Of a stretch of DNA of 64,000 nucleotides, positions 26,721 to 34,532 are shown piece after piece (the stretch's first letter is position 1; the number at the start of each line of letters is the position of its first letter). Under the pieces are notes generated by a model. That model was given only the letters and a program-made list of their open reading frames with translations. It was not told the DNA's origin and did not search any database. Source of the DNA: JAEZHK01 sp040768845 (GTDB taxonomy: Bacteria > Bacillota > Clostridia > Christensenellales > Aristaeellaceae); NCBI GenBank assembly GCA_040768845.1, contig JAXGME010000008.1, positions 186,001 through 250,000 on the forward strand. Direction: 5' to 3'. The position numbers and the translations under genes were made by a program.

Positions 26721-26750
26721 TGACCGTCCGCGTTATCGGGCGGTCATTTT
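26721..26750 (+). terminator. hairpin after the IS256 element
   Basis: TGACCG, T, CCG then CGG, G, CGGTCA around a 6-nt loop, followed by TTTT on the plus strand. It overlaps the end of the 56-aa minus-strand gene and may end transcription from both sides. Confidence 0.55.
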
Positions 26751-26914
26751 GACGATACAAGAAACCCTTCGTCCTCGAACGTGTCTGCGGTCAACTCGTA
26801 CAGATCAACAACTATGAGATCGGCATTCCGGGCAATCTCTCTTGCCCTGTCAATAGAAGTGGCGACAACAACATAAGTTCCGTGCTGTATGTCAGACACG
26901 AAATAGTATTTCAT
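26744..26914 (-). CDS. hypothetical small protein (56 aa)
   Basis: Opens MKYYFVSDIQHGTYVVVATS and continues with REIARNADLIVVDLYELTADTFEDEG. AAAGGACGG lies upstream of the ATG. Acidic, with alternating strand/helix character and no membrane segment or cysteines. Not recognised. It is likely real because of the ribosome site and codon use; it forms a leftward pair with the 40-aa gene at 26996. Confidence 0.55.
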   Translation of the reverse strand: MKYYFVSDIQHGTYVVVATSIDRAREIARNADLIVVDLYELTADTFEDEGFLVSSK

Positions 26915-26995
26915 TCTGATTCCGTCCTTTCACATGTGGTTTTGCCGAAGTAGCATACCGACAAATAAAGACACCGAGCATTAGTCCCACGCCGG

Positions 26996-27118
26996 TCATA
27001 GGCGAACAACAGTAGAATTATTTGCGGTTGTTATGCAGTCTTGCGTGATCACCGCGATTCCCTTCGGAGTGCACTGATCAAAAACCACCAGCTTTACCCG
27101 TTTGTCGTTAAAAACCAT
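26996..27118 (-). CDS. hypothetical small protein (40 aa)
   Basis: Starts at ATG 27118 with GAAAGGGGGTG about 6 nt upstream. Opens MVFNDKRVKLVVFDQ, then TPKGIAVITQDCITTANNS. Unknown function. The strong ribosome binding site is the main support. Confidence 0.45.
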   Translation of the reverse strand: MVFNDKRVKLVVFDQCTPKGIAVITQDCITTANNSTVVRL

Positions 27119-27204
27119 TTATCACACCCCCTTTCCAATTCATATTTTGAATGCGCCCGACCAGTATACGCCACCACCCATGCACAGTACAGGCGAAATG
27201 CTTC

Positions 27205-27264
27205 GCAAATTTGCTTCGCGTCTTGAAAATCCCGTTTGCAACCCGCCCGCCCCATTGGTATAAT
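27205..27264 (+). promoter_or_regulatory. sigma-70 promoter with upstream palindrome
   Basis: TTGCAA (27236-27241), 17 nt, TATAAT (27259-27264). A perfect GCAAATTTGC palindrome (27205-27214) flanked by TTC/TTCGCG repeats lies about 20 nt upstream and could be an operator for this or the divergent minus-strand gene. Confidence 0.7.
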
Positions 27265-27304
27265 GTTCCTGAACGATTACAAGATGGGGAGGGCGACCGA
27301 CGGT

Positions 27305-27505
27305 ATGGCTACGGTCAAGTGTCCAAAGTGCAAGAGCACCAACGTTCAGGTCATGGGCAACGACAAGAAGGGCTTTTCCATCGGCAAGGCTGTGGGCGGT
27401 GCTGTACTTATTGGCGGCGTCGGGCTTTTGGCGGGCTTTCTTGGCAAAAAGGGAAAATACGACATGTTTTGCCAAGATTGTGGGCATCGATTTCAAGTAA
27501 AATAA
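27305..27505 (+). CDS. zinc-ribbon membrane-associated small protein (66 aa)
   Basis: Start chosen at ATG 27305 after GGGGAGGG. Two CxxC knuckles, VKCPKCKSTN at the N-terminus and FCQDCGHRF at the C-terminus, flank a glycine-rich hydrophobic segment (AVGGAVLIGGVGLLAGFLG). The arrangement gives a zinc ribbon split by a membrane-type helix, a common layout of small uncharacterised phage and clostridial proteins. Function unknown. Confidence 0.7.
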   Translation: MATVKCPKCKSTNVQVMGNDKKGFSIGKAVGGAVLIGGVGLLAGFLGKKGKYDMFCQDCGHRFQVK

Positions 27506-27522
27506 ATACTTCTCCGCAATAC

Positions 27523-27553
27523 AAAAGCGCCGGCAACCATCACCGGCGCTTTT
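27523..27553. terminator. bidirectional terminator between convergent genes
   Basis: AAAAGCGCCGG (27523-27533) pairs with CCGGCGCTTTT (27543-27553). It serves the zinc-ribbon gene on the left and the secreted-protein gene on the right. Confidence 0.85.
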
Positions 27554-27566
27554 CATATGCTCCGGC

Positions 27567-27989
27567 TTAGTTGAACCCCAATCCCGCATATGGCGCAAAC
27601 AGAACGCCGCCCACAATCTCAACCGTGTATCCGTCCTCCAGCACCAAACGCCCGATACCGTCTGCGCCGGTGATGGTATTGGTGCTCACCAAGTCAAAGG
27701 CTTCTTTTCCACCCTTGCCGTACACCGTGACAAGCGCCATCGAGGCCGACGTGGTGATGGTGTATTCCCCCGCGGGAATTTGATCCCCCACAGAATACGT
27801 ACCGGCGGGCACTTTCACCTCTTTGTAATCGTCCCGGCTCATGATGGCCTGTTCAATGGCGGTACGGGTGGCAATCAATTCTTCCAGCGACGCGGTGGCA
27901 GGATCAACCGTAATCGCATCCGCAAGCGCCACACCGGTAAGTCCTAGCACTACCAAGAGCACAACCATGATGGATAGAACCCGCTTCAC
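27567..27989 (-). CDS. secreted hypothetical protein with signal peptide (140 aa)
   Basis: GTG start at 27989 with GAGAGGGG upstream. Signal peptide VKRVLSIMVVLLVVLGLTGVALA, with cleavage likely after ALA. The mature part has a short helix (LEELIATRTAIEQAIMSR) and then a beta-rich domain with PAGTYSVGDQIPAGEYTITT, a pattern common in exported proteins of Gram-positive bacteria and their phages. Possibly a lysogenic-conversion protein. A shared prophage element copy lies about 100 nt upstream. Confidence 0.7.
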   Translation of the reverse strand: MKRVLSIMVVLLVVLGLTGVALADAITVDPATASLEELIATRTAIEQAIMSRDDYKEVKVPAGTYSVGDQIPAGEYTITTSASMALVTVYGKGGKEAFDLVSTNTITGADGIGRLVLEDGYTVEIVGGVLFAPYAGLGFN

Positions 27990-28092
27990 AAAAACAACCC
28001 CTCTCAAAATTGTAACATAATATTATCATAACCATACCCCTATGTAAATACATGTTGAGGTGTTTATGGTTTTTATACCGTAACCCCGTACC

Positions 28093-28128
28093 CCTTAAAT
28101 ACGCGCCTGTGACGGTATCTGTGACCCG
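28093..28128 (-). promoter_or_regulatory. shared prophage promoter/operator element, copy 3
   Basis: Minus strand: CGGGTCACAG, 15 nt, CGTATTTAAGG. It points toward the secreted-protein gene. The rest of 28008-28272 is AT-rich and non-coding, containing this copy and the divergent copy 4. Confidence 0.7.
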
Positions 28129-28220
28129 TATTTATATTATTTAACAAAACACGAACTAAAATCAAGCCTTTTCCTTGTCCGGGCTGTTCGAGACATTTTC
28201 CACTAATTTTAGTGAATTAT

Positions 28221-28256
28221 TTGGTCACAAACCCTTAAAACCCGCGTATTTAACCC
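28221..28256 (+). promoter_or_regulatory. shared prophage promoter/operator element, copy 4
   Basis: TTGGTCACAA, 14 nt, CGTATTTAACCC, pointing at the dNMP kinase operon. The CACTAATTTTAGTG palindrome lies just upstream. Confidence 0.75.
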
Positions 28257-28322
28257 TTATGGAGGGCCGAAAATGCCCGGAAACATTGGGAAAGGCGGGA
28301 TTTTACCACGGAGAAAAAGAAT

Positions 28323-28844
28323 ATGCCCAGCCCGCGTCTTATTGCCCTGTATGGGGATATGCGAGGCGGAAAGGACACCGTGGGCGGGTATCTGCGGACG
28401 CGTTACGGATATACGCAAATTGCCTTCGGGGACGCCCTCCGGGAAGTGGTTTATACCATGTACCCGGACGCAAAGACCGACAGGGTGGAGTACCGGCGGC
28501 GTATGCAGGACATTGGGCAGCACATGCGCTCCTATGACCCGGACGTGTGGGTAAGGGAACATGCCCGGAGGGCAAACGCGGCGCTCACCCGCGGGGAAAG
28601 CGTGGTGGTGACTGACCTTCGGCAGCCGAACGAATACGACGCCATGCGCCGGGCCGGGGCCTTCATCGTCCGCGTGACATGCCCCCTTGAAATCCGGGTG
28701 GAGCGGGCCGGGGCAGAAGCGGCGTACATGAACCACGAAACGGAAAAGCACTTTGACCAGTACACGCCGGACGCCGTACTTGCGAACGACGGGACACTGG
28801 ACGCCCTATACCGTCAGGTGGACGCGCTCATGGGAGGGCCGTAA
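28323..28844 (+). CDS. deoxynucleotide monophosphate kinase-like P-loop protein
   Basis: 173 aa. Walker A in LIALYGDMRGGKDTVGGYL, then YTQIAFGDALREVVYTMYP, and VVTDLRQPNEYDAMRRAGAFIVRV, the Walker B and ligand-binding region of phage dNMP kinases. Predicted to phosphorylate dNMPs for phage DNA synthesis. GGAGAAAAAGAAT precedes the start. A second strong ribosome site (GGAGGG) 50 nt upstream leads an ORF in a different frame without protein-like sequence. First gene of a six-gene rightward operon. Confidence 0.75.
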   Translation: MPSPRLIALYGDMRGGKDTVGGYLRTRYGYTQIAFGDALREVVYTMYPDAKTDRVEYRRRMQDIGQHMRSYDPDVWVREHARRANAALTRGESVVVTDLRQPNEYDAMRRAGAFIVRVTCPLEIRVERAGAEAAYMNHETEKHFDQYTPDAVLANDGTLDALYRQVDALMGGP

Positions 28845-29200
28845 TGGACGTATACGGCAAGGCAAAAAGACTAAATGACGCATACCCTTTCACCACGGCA
28901 AAAGGCGTCCACGTGTTCCTCAAAAACCGCGACCGGCTCCGGGAATCGACTTACCTTCACGGCGGCGTTGAAGCCCTGATTTTGCTGATCGACTTTGAAG
29001 CGTTGGAGAAAATCACGGCCCTAACACCTCGGCAGCGGCAAATGCTGTCCCTGTACTACGAACAGGGATACACCAAGGCGGAGATCGGGGAGATCATGGG
29101 CCTTACCCACCAAACCGTCAGCGAACACACCCAGGCCGCGGTGGAAAAGCTGGCGAAAACCTACCGGGGCATGATCGGGGGTGAATCCGAAATTGATTGA
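28844..29200 (+). CDS. sigma-70 region 4-like HTH protein
   Basis: 118 aa. The C-terminal half carries a sigma region 4 helix-turn-helix: LTPRQRQMLSLYYEQGYTKAEIGEIMGLTHQTVSEHTQAAVEKL. The N-terminal half is unassigned. It starts at the last base of the kinase stop codon, so translation is coupled. Could control transcription or late gene expression, and is a second candidate reader of the prophage-wide element. Confidence 0.72.
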   Translation: MDVYGKAKRLNDAYPFTTAKGVHVFLKNRDRLRESTYLHGGVEALILLIDFEALEKITALTPRQRQMLSLYYEQGYTKAEIGEIMGLTHQTVSEHTQAAVEKLAKTYRGMIGGESEID

Positions 29201-29555
29201 TTACACCCCGTCCCATGACAAAGCGACCTTTGCGGAAGCGGTGTCCTGCCTGTTCGACGTGGTGGCCCCTGCGGCTGACCGTATCGACGTTGTGCGACGC
29301 ATGACGGACGAATATCTGGCAATCATGGGCGAACCCCCAGACCCCATGCAGCTTTCCCGGCTGGGCACGTTCATACTCCGGGACACCCCGGAAGAAAAGA
29401 CACAAAGAGAATTGGCGATTCTGTCCCGGCGGCAGATGGAGTACAGGCTTTCCCGTGAGCTACCCCTTGACCCCGCACGGGCCACATTGAGCCTCGACCA
29501 TAAACTGTATGGGCGGCGGGTGCAAGTCCCGGCGTCGGAGAGGATTTCCGCATGA
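29181..29555 (+). CDS. hypothetical phage protein (124 aa)
   Basis: GTG start overlapping the preceding gene by 20 nt, GGGGGTG upstream. Soluble, mainly helical, with a charged middle (RDTPEEKTQRELAILSRRQMEYRLSREL). No recognised domain. Its overlap with both neighbours supports it as a real operon member. Confidence 0.6.
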   Translation: MNPKLIDYTPSHDKATFAEAVSCLFDVVAPAADRIDVVRRMTDEYLAIMGEPPDPMQLSRLGTFILRDTPEEKTQRELAILSRRQMEYRLSRELPLDPARATLSLDHKLYGRRVQVPASERISA

Positions 29556-29809
29556 AAAGCGTGGTTCTGACCCCCAAAGGTGTGTGCGCAAAGTCCATCG
29601 TGGTTGTACTGGACGACGACGGCACCCTGAACAACGTAACCTTTGTGGGCGGTTGTAAAGGCGGTCTGACCGGCCTTGCACGGCTCCTGAAAGGCAAAAC
29701 CCCTGAACAGGCGGCGGAGGATTTGCAGGGCATCCAATGCCGCGGTGGGACAAGCTGTCCCGACCAACTGGCCCAGCTGCTCAAAGCCTACAAAACGGTA
29801 GAGGTGTAA
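29552..29809 (+). CDS. TSCPD-domain protein (TIGR03905-like)
   Basis: 85 aa. The family motif GGTSCPDQLAQLL is complete, with FVGGCKGGLTGLARLLKGK upstream. TSCPD domains occur at the C-terminus of some class II ribonucleotide reductases and as free small proteins linked with them. Here the reductase itself is truncated at 12478, leaving this protein without an obvious partner in the element. Overlaps the preceding gene by 4 nt. Confidence 0.85.
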   Translation: MKSVVLTPKGVCAKSIVVVLDDDGTLNNVTFVGGCKGGLTGLARLLKGKTPEQAAEDLQGIQCRGGTSCPDQLAQLLKAYKTVEV

Positions 29810-29812
29810 ACC

Positions 29813-30037
29813 ATGGAGAGCATGCCAAAAAACGTCAAGCCCTTTCCCGGTTCAGAAGAACCCGCAACCCCGGAAACCCCGGCGCAGATCCCGGACGAAA
29901 ACGCGCCAGTCATGCCCCCGGAGCCTGTGCCCGTGAACAACCGCGACGTGGTGGCCCACCTTTTGACCGTGGCGGCACAGCTTGAAACATACTTACAGTC
30001 CGTCCGCATGACCATTGCCCTGTTGTCCACCCCTTGA
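29813..30037 (+). CDS. hypothetical phage protein (74 aa)
   Basis: Proline-rich acidic first half (FPGSEEPATPETPAQIPDENAPVMPPEPVPV) and a helical tail (RDVVAHLLTVAAQLETYLQSVRM). Not recognised. Last gene of the operon before the terminator at 30055. Confidence 0.55.
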   Translation: MESMPKNVKPFPGSEEPATPETPAQIPDENAPVMPPEPVPVNNRDVVAHLLTVAAQLETYLQSVRMTIALLSTP

Positions 30038-30054
30038 CCGATTGGCCGGTAAAC

Positions 30055-30082
30055 ATCCCCGGACTTTCTCCGGGGATTTTTT
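30055..30082 (+). terminator. intrinsic terminator of the nucleotide-metabolism operon
   Basis: ATCCCCGGA (30055-30063), loop CTTTC, TCCGGGGAT (30069-30077), then T6. Confidence 0.92.
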
Positions 30083-30089
30083 CATGGAT

Positions 30090-30125
30090 GGGTCACAAAC
30101 GGGATGAAAGCGTTGTATTTGACCC
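30090..30125 (+). promoter_or_regulatory. shared prophage promoter/operator element, copy 7
   Basis: GGGTCACAA, 15 nt, TGTATTTGACCCC. In this copy the outer GGGTCA and TGACCC are perfectly complementary. It lies between the terminator and the helicase-loader start. Confidence 0.7.
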
Positions 30126-30153
30126 CATGAGCAAAATGAGAGGGTGAACGGAC

Positions 30154-30924
30154 TTGCAGAACAAACCGACCGCGTGCTTACTGTCCCCCCGATGCAAAAA
30201 GTGGGCAAGCGGCGCGTGCACCCAAGCGCAATGTTTCCCATACCGGAAGTTTTGCGCCCTTCAAAAATCCGCCGGTATCCCAGCAGCCTACCGGGACGCC
30301 ACGGTGGATAACCCGGACTTTTTGAGCGGAAACCCCCGCGCCCAAGCGTTCATCCGGGAATTTGTGGCGGACATTGAAGTACACGTCTCAACCGGTGATG
30401 GGCTTTTCATTTTCAGTAAATCCAGCCGGGAGAATCCGCGGGGCACCGGAACCGGTAAAACGTCTGCGGTGTGCGCCGCCCTGAATGCCCACCTGACCCA
30501 CGCCGTCATTACCCAATGCACCACCGGCGAGGTGTCGGAGGACTTGCCCGGCCTGTTTGTGAACGCGTCCACGTTTCAAAACGTGTATAACGAGCAGTTC
30601 CGGGGCAGCGAGGACGCGCAAGCCGCGGCATCCGCGGTGTACTACGACATGAAGAAGGCCATGAATACCGTGCCCCTGTTGGTGCTGGACGATTTGGGCG
30701 TGAGGGGTGCAACGGAAGCTTTCCGGGCGGAGCTTTACGAAATCATTGACCTTCGGGCCACCGGCCACCGTGCTACGCTGATAACCTCCAATATGGCCTT
30801 GGACGGCATTTCAACCGTGCTTGACGAACGGATTTCTTCACGGATAGCGGCCATGTGCAGGGCAGCGCAATTTACCGGGCGCGATTACAGAATGACCATG
30901 AAAGGCGGCGCGGTGGTGTGCTAG
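30154..30924 (+). CDS. DnaC-like helicase loader ATPase
   Basis: 256 aa from a TTG start with AGAGGGTG upstream. An N-terminal cysteine-rich segment (CLLSPRCKKWASGACTQAQCFPYRKFC) may bind zinc. The AAA+ core follows: Walker A RGTGTGKTSAVCAAL (about residues 95-109), Walker B PLLVLDDLGVRG, sensor I TLITSNM and the arginine region DERISSRIAAM. It would load the replicative helicase encoded by the next gene, whose start overlaps its stop. Confidence 0.85.
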   Translation: MQNKPTACLLSPRCKKWASGACTQAQCFPYRKFCALQKSAGIPAAYRDATVDNPDFLSGNPRAQAFIREFVADIEVHVSTGDGLFIFSKSSRENPRGTGTGKTSAVCAALNAHLTHAVITQCTTGEVSEDLPGLFVNASTFQNVYNEQFRGSEDAQAAASAVYYDMKKAMNTVPLLVLDDLGVRGATEAFRAELYEIIDLRATGHRATLITSNMALDGISTVLDERISSRIAAMCRAAQFTGRDYRMTMKGGAVVC

Positions 30925-32177
30925 AATCCCAAATTCTTTCAAAGGTGCTGGATGAAAACGCGTTTCATGAGCTACCAGCCCACGGCCTGACGGAAAAGGA
31001 CTTTCCCACTCTTGGCCCGGCCTTCGCGTTCATAAAGGATTACGTGGAGAAGAACGGCACCGTGCCGGATTATCGAACCGTCGTCCGTGACTTTGAAAAC
31101 TTTTCTTACCTCCCGGAAACCACGGACACCTTCGGATACATGGCCGGGCGGCTCAAAGCCCAAACCGCCAAACGTGCGGCCTACACACTCCTTCAAACCG
31201 AAGCTGGCGAGAATTTTAAAAACATGGACGGTGCCCAATTCATCGAATGGCTTTCAAAGAATGTTGAGGAAATCAAGCGGGACGTGAAAGCCGGAAGCAC
31301 CGGCGGCATGGACTACGCAATGAATGGGCTGGAGCGGGCTGGGTGGTACGACACGGCGGCGGAGCGGGGCGACGTGGTGTTTATCCCTACCAATTACCCA
31401 TCCCTGAACAAGGCCTTGGGCGGAGGGCTGGAATTGGGCGACATGGTAATGCTGATGGCCTTTACCAACAGGGGGAAAAGTTGGGTGGCGTCCGACATGG
31501 GCCTGTCCGCATGGATGGCTGGATTCGACGTACTCCACTATTCCCCGGAGCTATCCAAAAAGCAACAGGCGCTGCGGCTGGACACGCTGGCCGGTCACTT
31601 CGATAACGTGAACCTTCGCCGCGGCAAGCTGGACGACGGCGCGGACTATAAGGACTTCCTCCGGGCCTTCACGCCTGAAAACGCGCAGGGCCACTACATT
31701 ATCAAGACCATGGAGCACTTGGACGGCGGCCTGTCCGTGGACACCATCCGGGCCGACCTCATGGCAAACCCCAATATCAAAATGGTCATTATCGACGGCT
31801 TTAACCTCATGAACCACGGCGGCGGGAAGCTTCGGGAAGCCATGACCCGCACTTCCCGGCAGCTTCGGCAGGTGTTCGGACGGTTTGGCGTCTGCGGGTT
31901 GGTCATACACCAAACGCCGGGAGCCGCGGAGAAGGAAGGGCAGGAAATCGACGCATCCGGGTTCCGAACGGTAAAAACGCCAAAGCTCATTGACTACTCC
32001 GAAACCATAGCCCTGATACAGGACGCGGCCACGGTTTTGACCTTTGATCAATCGCAGGGCATTGGACGGCTGTCCATCGAAAAGGCGCGGGAGCCGTCCG
32101 TGGGAACGAAGATCGAACTTCTTTGTGATTTCAACCGCGGTTATATCCACGAACAAGACGTGACGGGGATGTTTTAA
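30918..32177 (+). CDS. DnaB-like replicative helicase
   Basis: 419 aa from GTG 30918. N-terminal helical primase-interaction domain to about 120, then a RecA-type core: PSLNKALGGGLELGDMVMLMAFTNRGKSWVA (Walker A ends NRGKS), VLHYSPELSKKQQALRLD, VIIDGFNLMNHGGG (Walker B), a conserved Gln/Asn region GLVIHQTPGAAEKEG, and the C-terminal LLCDFNRGYIHE. Probably unwinds the phage replication fork. Walker A is AFTNRGKS instead of the commoner GxPGxGKT pattern, as in some phage helicases. Confidence 0.85.
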   Translation: MLESQILSKVLDENAFHELPAHGLTEKDFPTLGPAFAFIKDYVEKNGTVPDYRTVVRDFENFSYLPETTDTFGYMAGRLKAQTAKRAAYTLLQTEAGENFKNMDGAQFIEWLSKNVEEIKRDVKAGSTGGMDYAMNGLERAGWYDTAAERGDVVFIPTNYPSLNKALGGGLELGDMVMLMAFTNRGKSWVASDMGLSAWMAGFDVLHYSPELSKKQQALRLDTLAGHFDNVNLRRGKLDDGADYKDFLRAFTPENAQGHYIIKTMEHLDGGLSVDTIRADLMANPNIKMVIIDGFNLMNHGGGKLREAMTRTSRQLRQVFGRFGVCGLVIHQTPGAAEKEGQEIDASGFRTVKTPKLIDYSETIALIQDAATVLTFDQSQGIGRLSIEKAREPSVGTKIELLCDFNRGYIHEQDVTGMF

Positions 32178-32195
32178 GGGAGGGTGGGTTCCTGT

Positions 32196-32333
32196 ATGGT
32201 ATTGGAAGTTATGGCGGCGGCGGTGACGGGGATATGCCGGACGGCGGATTTGCTTATCACGGTAGCCTTTTCGCCCCTGCTTGCCGCGGCGGCCCTTGTG
32301 GACAGGCTCATTGCGAAAATGACGGAGGTGTGA
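32196..32333 (+). CDS. small membrane protein (45 aa)
   Basis: Preceded by AAGGGAGGG, about 11 nt from the ATG. Opens MVLEVMAAAVTGICR, and TADLLITVAFSPLLAAAALV gives one or two hydrophobic helices. No homology recognised. It lies between helicase and the next small gene with tight spacing, so likely a real operon member. Confidence 0.5.
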   Translation: MVLEVMAAAVTGICRTADLLITVAFSPLLAAAALVDRLIAKMTEV

Positions 32334-32336
32334 CCC

Positions 32337-32582
32337 ATGGAAAGGCCGTACTCTTTCCACGACTTTCTCCGGGAATGCCCAGCCGGTAAATTCCTTGACG
32401 ACCTGACATTGGCGGTATGCGGTGCTTTTGTGACGTTTGCGTGGTTGGCTTGCTTGCCCTTTGCTCCGGTTGTACTGGCCTTCCGGCGGAGGATTCGAGG
32501 GAAGCGGTATGCGGCGGCATGGAAGCGAAAAAACGGGTACAGGTGTCCGGAAACCTTCTACTGGTGGATGAAATACATGTGA
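32337..32582 (+). CDS. hypothetical membrane protein (81 aa)
   Basis: One hydrophobic segment (LTLAVCGAFVTFAWLACLPFAPVVLAF) is followed by an Arg/Lys-rich region (RRRIRGKRYAAAWKRKNG). This makes a single-pass, cytoplasmic C-terminus topology likely. GGAGGTG is upstream, in the end of the preceding gene. Unknown function. Confidence 0.55.
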   Translation: MERPYSFHDFLRECPAGKFLDDLTLAVCGAFVTFAWLACLPFAPVVLAFRRRIRGKRYAAAWKRKNGYRCPETFYWWMKYM

Positions 32583-32595
32583 GGGAGTGCTACAA

Positions 32596-32826
32596 ATGAA
32601 ATTCCCATGGGAGCGATTCGTAACGACCCACCGCTGCGCCGGTTCCACTGCGGCGGGAACCCCCATTCGATACCTTGACGCGGATATGGCGGGTGCACAC
32701 CGGAAGGGGTGGCACATATGCTCCATAACCCACGATTTGGAGTATGACTGCTACCACCTCCGGCACGTAGCGAAAATCAGCTTTTGCCCGTTTTGCGGCG
32801 TGCGGCTAGAAGGGGTGGAGCCATGA
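32596..32826 (+). CDS. hypothetical zinc-knuckle protein (76 aa)
   Basis: Start at ATG 32596. Contains CAGS and HICSITHDLEYDCYHLRH upstream of the C-terminal CPFCGVRLE knuckle, so possibly a four-ligand zinc ribbon. Its stop overlaps the start of the methyltransferase gene. Confidence 0.6.
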   Translation: MKFPWERFVTTHRCAGSTAAGTPIRYLDADMAGAHRKGWHICSITHDLEYDCYHLRHVAKISFCPFCGVRLEGVEP

Positions 32827-33596
32827 GTGGCCCGGCCTTCACGCTCTATCATGGGGACTGTCTGGACGCCATGGACGCAATCCCTGACGGCTCTGTGGAT
32901 ATGGTGCTTTGTGACCTTCCCTATGGGACAACGGCGTGCAAGTGGGATAGTGTCATACCATTTGGCCCGCTATGGGATCATTACCGGCGTGTGGTGAAGC
33001 CGAACGGGGCAATTGTGCTTTTCGGGGCAGAACCCTTTGCAAGCGCCCTGCGCCTGTCGAACCTCTCCATGTACAAATATGATTGGTACTGGAAAAAGCC
33101 CCGCGGCACCGGCCACCTGAACGCAAAGAAACAGCCTCTGCGCGACGTAGAAACCCTGTCGGTATTCTACGACAGGCAACCCACGTACAACCCGCAATTC
33201 ACGCAGGGAACGCCCTACACGGCCATGAAGGGCGGCAAGACGGCAAAGGTGAGTGAGGCCGGGGACACCACCTATGGGCGGTTCATGAATGGTGCGGCCT
33301 TCCGAAACGACAACCCCGGCGTGAGATACCCCAAACAGGTGTTGGAGTTTGGCGTGGTGGAGCGTGGCACCCTGCACCCCACACAGAAGCCAGTCCCCCT
33401 TCTGGAATATATGATTCGGACGTACACGAACGAGGGCGACGTGGTGATGGACAATACTATGGGCAGCGGCTCCACGGGCGTTGCGGCAGCCAACATGGGC
33501 CGCTGGTTTATGGGAATAGAGCTTGACGACAAGTATTTTGACATAGCAGCGGGCCGCGTCACGGCGGCCTATGAAGGGAGTGAACAAGCGGCATGA
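32823..33596 (+). CDS. phage DNA methyltransferase (N4/N6 type)
   Basis: 257 aa from ATG 32823. Catalytic motif IV CDLPYGTT (a DPPY variant), the WKKPRGTGHLNAKKQPLRD region, HPTQKPVPLLEYMIRTY, and motif I DNTMGSGSTGVAAANMGRWFMGIEL at the C-terminal end. This is the beta-class order. A solitary methylase, probably protecting phage DNA from host restriction. DLPY rather than DPPY is seen in several phage enzymes. Confidence 0.88.
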   Translation: MSGPAFTLYHGDCLDAMDAIPDGSVDMVLCDLPYGTTACKWDSVIPFGPLWDHYRRVVKPNGAIVLFGAEPFASALRLSNLSMYKYDWYWKKPRGTGHLNAKKQPLRDVETLSVFYDRQPTYNPQFTQGTPYTAMKGGKTAKVSEAGDTTYGRFMNGAAFRNDNPGVRYPKQVLEFGVVERGTLHPTQKPVPLLEYMIRTYTNEGDVVMDNTMGSGSTGVAAANMGRWFMGIELDDKYFDIAAGRVTAAYEGSEQAA

Positions 33597-33868
33597 AATT
33601 CTCTTGGGTTCGGAAGAAAAACAGGCGGAAAGCGGAAGCCTTCGCCGCGGAGGTGGAGCTTCCCGCGAATGTGGTGCGCATGGAGGAATACCTCCCCCAC
33701 AGCGTTTCGGAGCTTATCTGCGTGAAGTGCGGCCACCGGTGGATTGGGGTCTACCCTTCCGCCATGCCCTTGAAAGACTTCCGGTGTGCGGGCTGCATGG
33801 AAACCGGCGGAGTGATTCTCACCGGGCAGCCCATAGAGGACGACGGGGACGACGACTTTTATGCTTGA
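33593..33868 (+). CDS. hypothetical zinc-ribbon protein (91 aa)
   Basis: Begins within the methylase stop codon (ATGA overlap). A zinc-binding pair ELICVKCGHRW and RCAGCMETGG lies in the middle, and the tail is very acidic (EDDGDDDFYA). Function unknown; such ribbon proteins are frequent next to replication genes. Confidence 0.6.
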   Translation: MKFSWVRKKNRRKAEAFAAEVELPANVVRMEEYLPHSVSELICVKCGHRWIGVYPSAMPLKDFRCAGCMETGGVILTGQPIEDDGDDDFYA

Positions 33869-33910
33869 TAAGGGTGTGGCAGTATGATAATTGCAACCAT
33901 TGGAAATCAG

Positions 33911-33937
33911 TTGACTTTTGCGAAATTTGGGTATAAT
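33911..33937 (+). promoter_or_regulatory. promoter upstream of the KwaA-like gene
   Basis: TTGACT (33911-33916), 15 nt, TATAAT (33932-33937). The spacer is short but both hexamers are strong. It gives the defence gene its own host-type promoter. Confidence 0.5.
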
Positions 33938-33971
33938 GTTAAAATGCCAACTAAGGTTAGGAGGTGAGCTT

Positions 33972-34532
33972 GTGGGAGTTTTGTTTAAAACGTCTGTTTT
34001 GCTGTTGTCCTTCACCCCGCTATGGGTGACAATACTAATCATGAATATTGTGAGCCTATCGCAAAACACTAAGTGCCTTTTTGCTGAAAAGGCATGGGTC
34101 GTTTTGATTCTATTATCTTTTGCTGTTGCTCTGCTCTACTTTTTGTGGTGTGTAGGCAAGATCAAAAAAGGAAGCAAGTATCCGTACACATTATTGAGCG
34201 CAAAACACGAAAGAGGATTCACTTCTGAGTTCCTGCTTTCATATATACTTCCGCTATTTGTATTCGACGTTACACACTGGTATGGAACGTTATACTTTTT
34301 GATATACTTTTTTGTTCTTTCATTTCTTTGTGTCAGAAACAACAATATCTATGCAAATATAGTTCTTGAACTTATGGGGTATAAGTTCTTCTCGTGTTCT
34401 GTTCAAAAGCTCCCCATCGGAAACGAAGGAACGTCCGAAATCATCCTAATCAGCAAGGAGCCTATATGTTCCATGATTGGAAATAGAATACTAATTGATT
34501 CAATTGGGAAACCGTTTTATATGTCGCTATAA
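33972..34532 (+). CDS. kwaA: KwaA-like membrane protein (Kiwa defence)
   Basis: 186 aa from GTG with GGAGGTGA upstream. About four membrane helices: residues 5-28, 40-60, 88-103 and 105-125. The features EFLLSYILPLFVFD and NNNIYANIVLELMGYKFF correspond to the KwaA pattern as I recall it. In Kiwa, KwaA is the membrane sensor that recruits KwaB. AT-rich compared with the phage genes around it. Its 3' end overlaps the opposite-strand KwaB-like gene by 16 bp. Confidence 0.65.
   Translation: MGVLFKTSVLLLSFTPLWVTILIMNIVSLSQNTKCLFAEKAWVVLILLSFAVALLYFLWCVGKIKKGSKYPYTLLSAKHERGFTSEFLLSYILPLFVFDVTHWYGTLYFLIYFFVLSFLCVRNNNIYANIVLELMGYKFFSCSVQKLPIGNEGTSEIILISKEPICSMIGNRILIDSIGKPFYMSL

Noticed and set aside
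28273..28554. ORF with a strong GGAGGG ribosome site just before the dNMP kinase
   Set aside because: The translated sequence is an out-of-frame reading of the kinase with no protein-like features; at most a short leader peptide.
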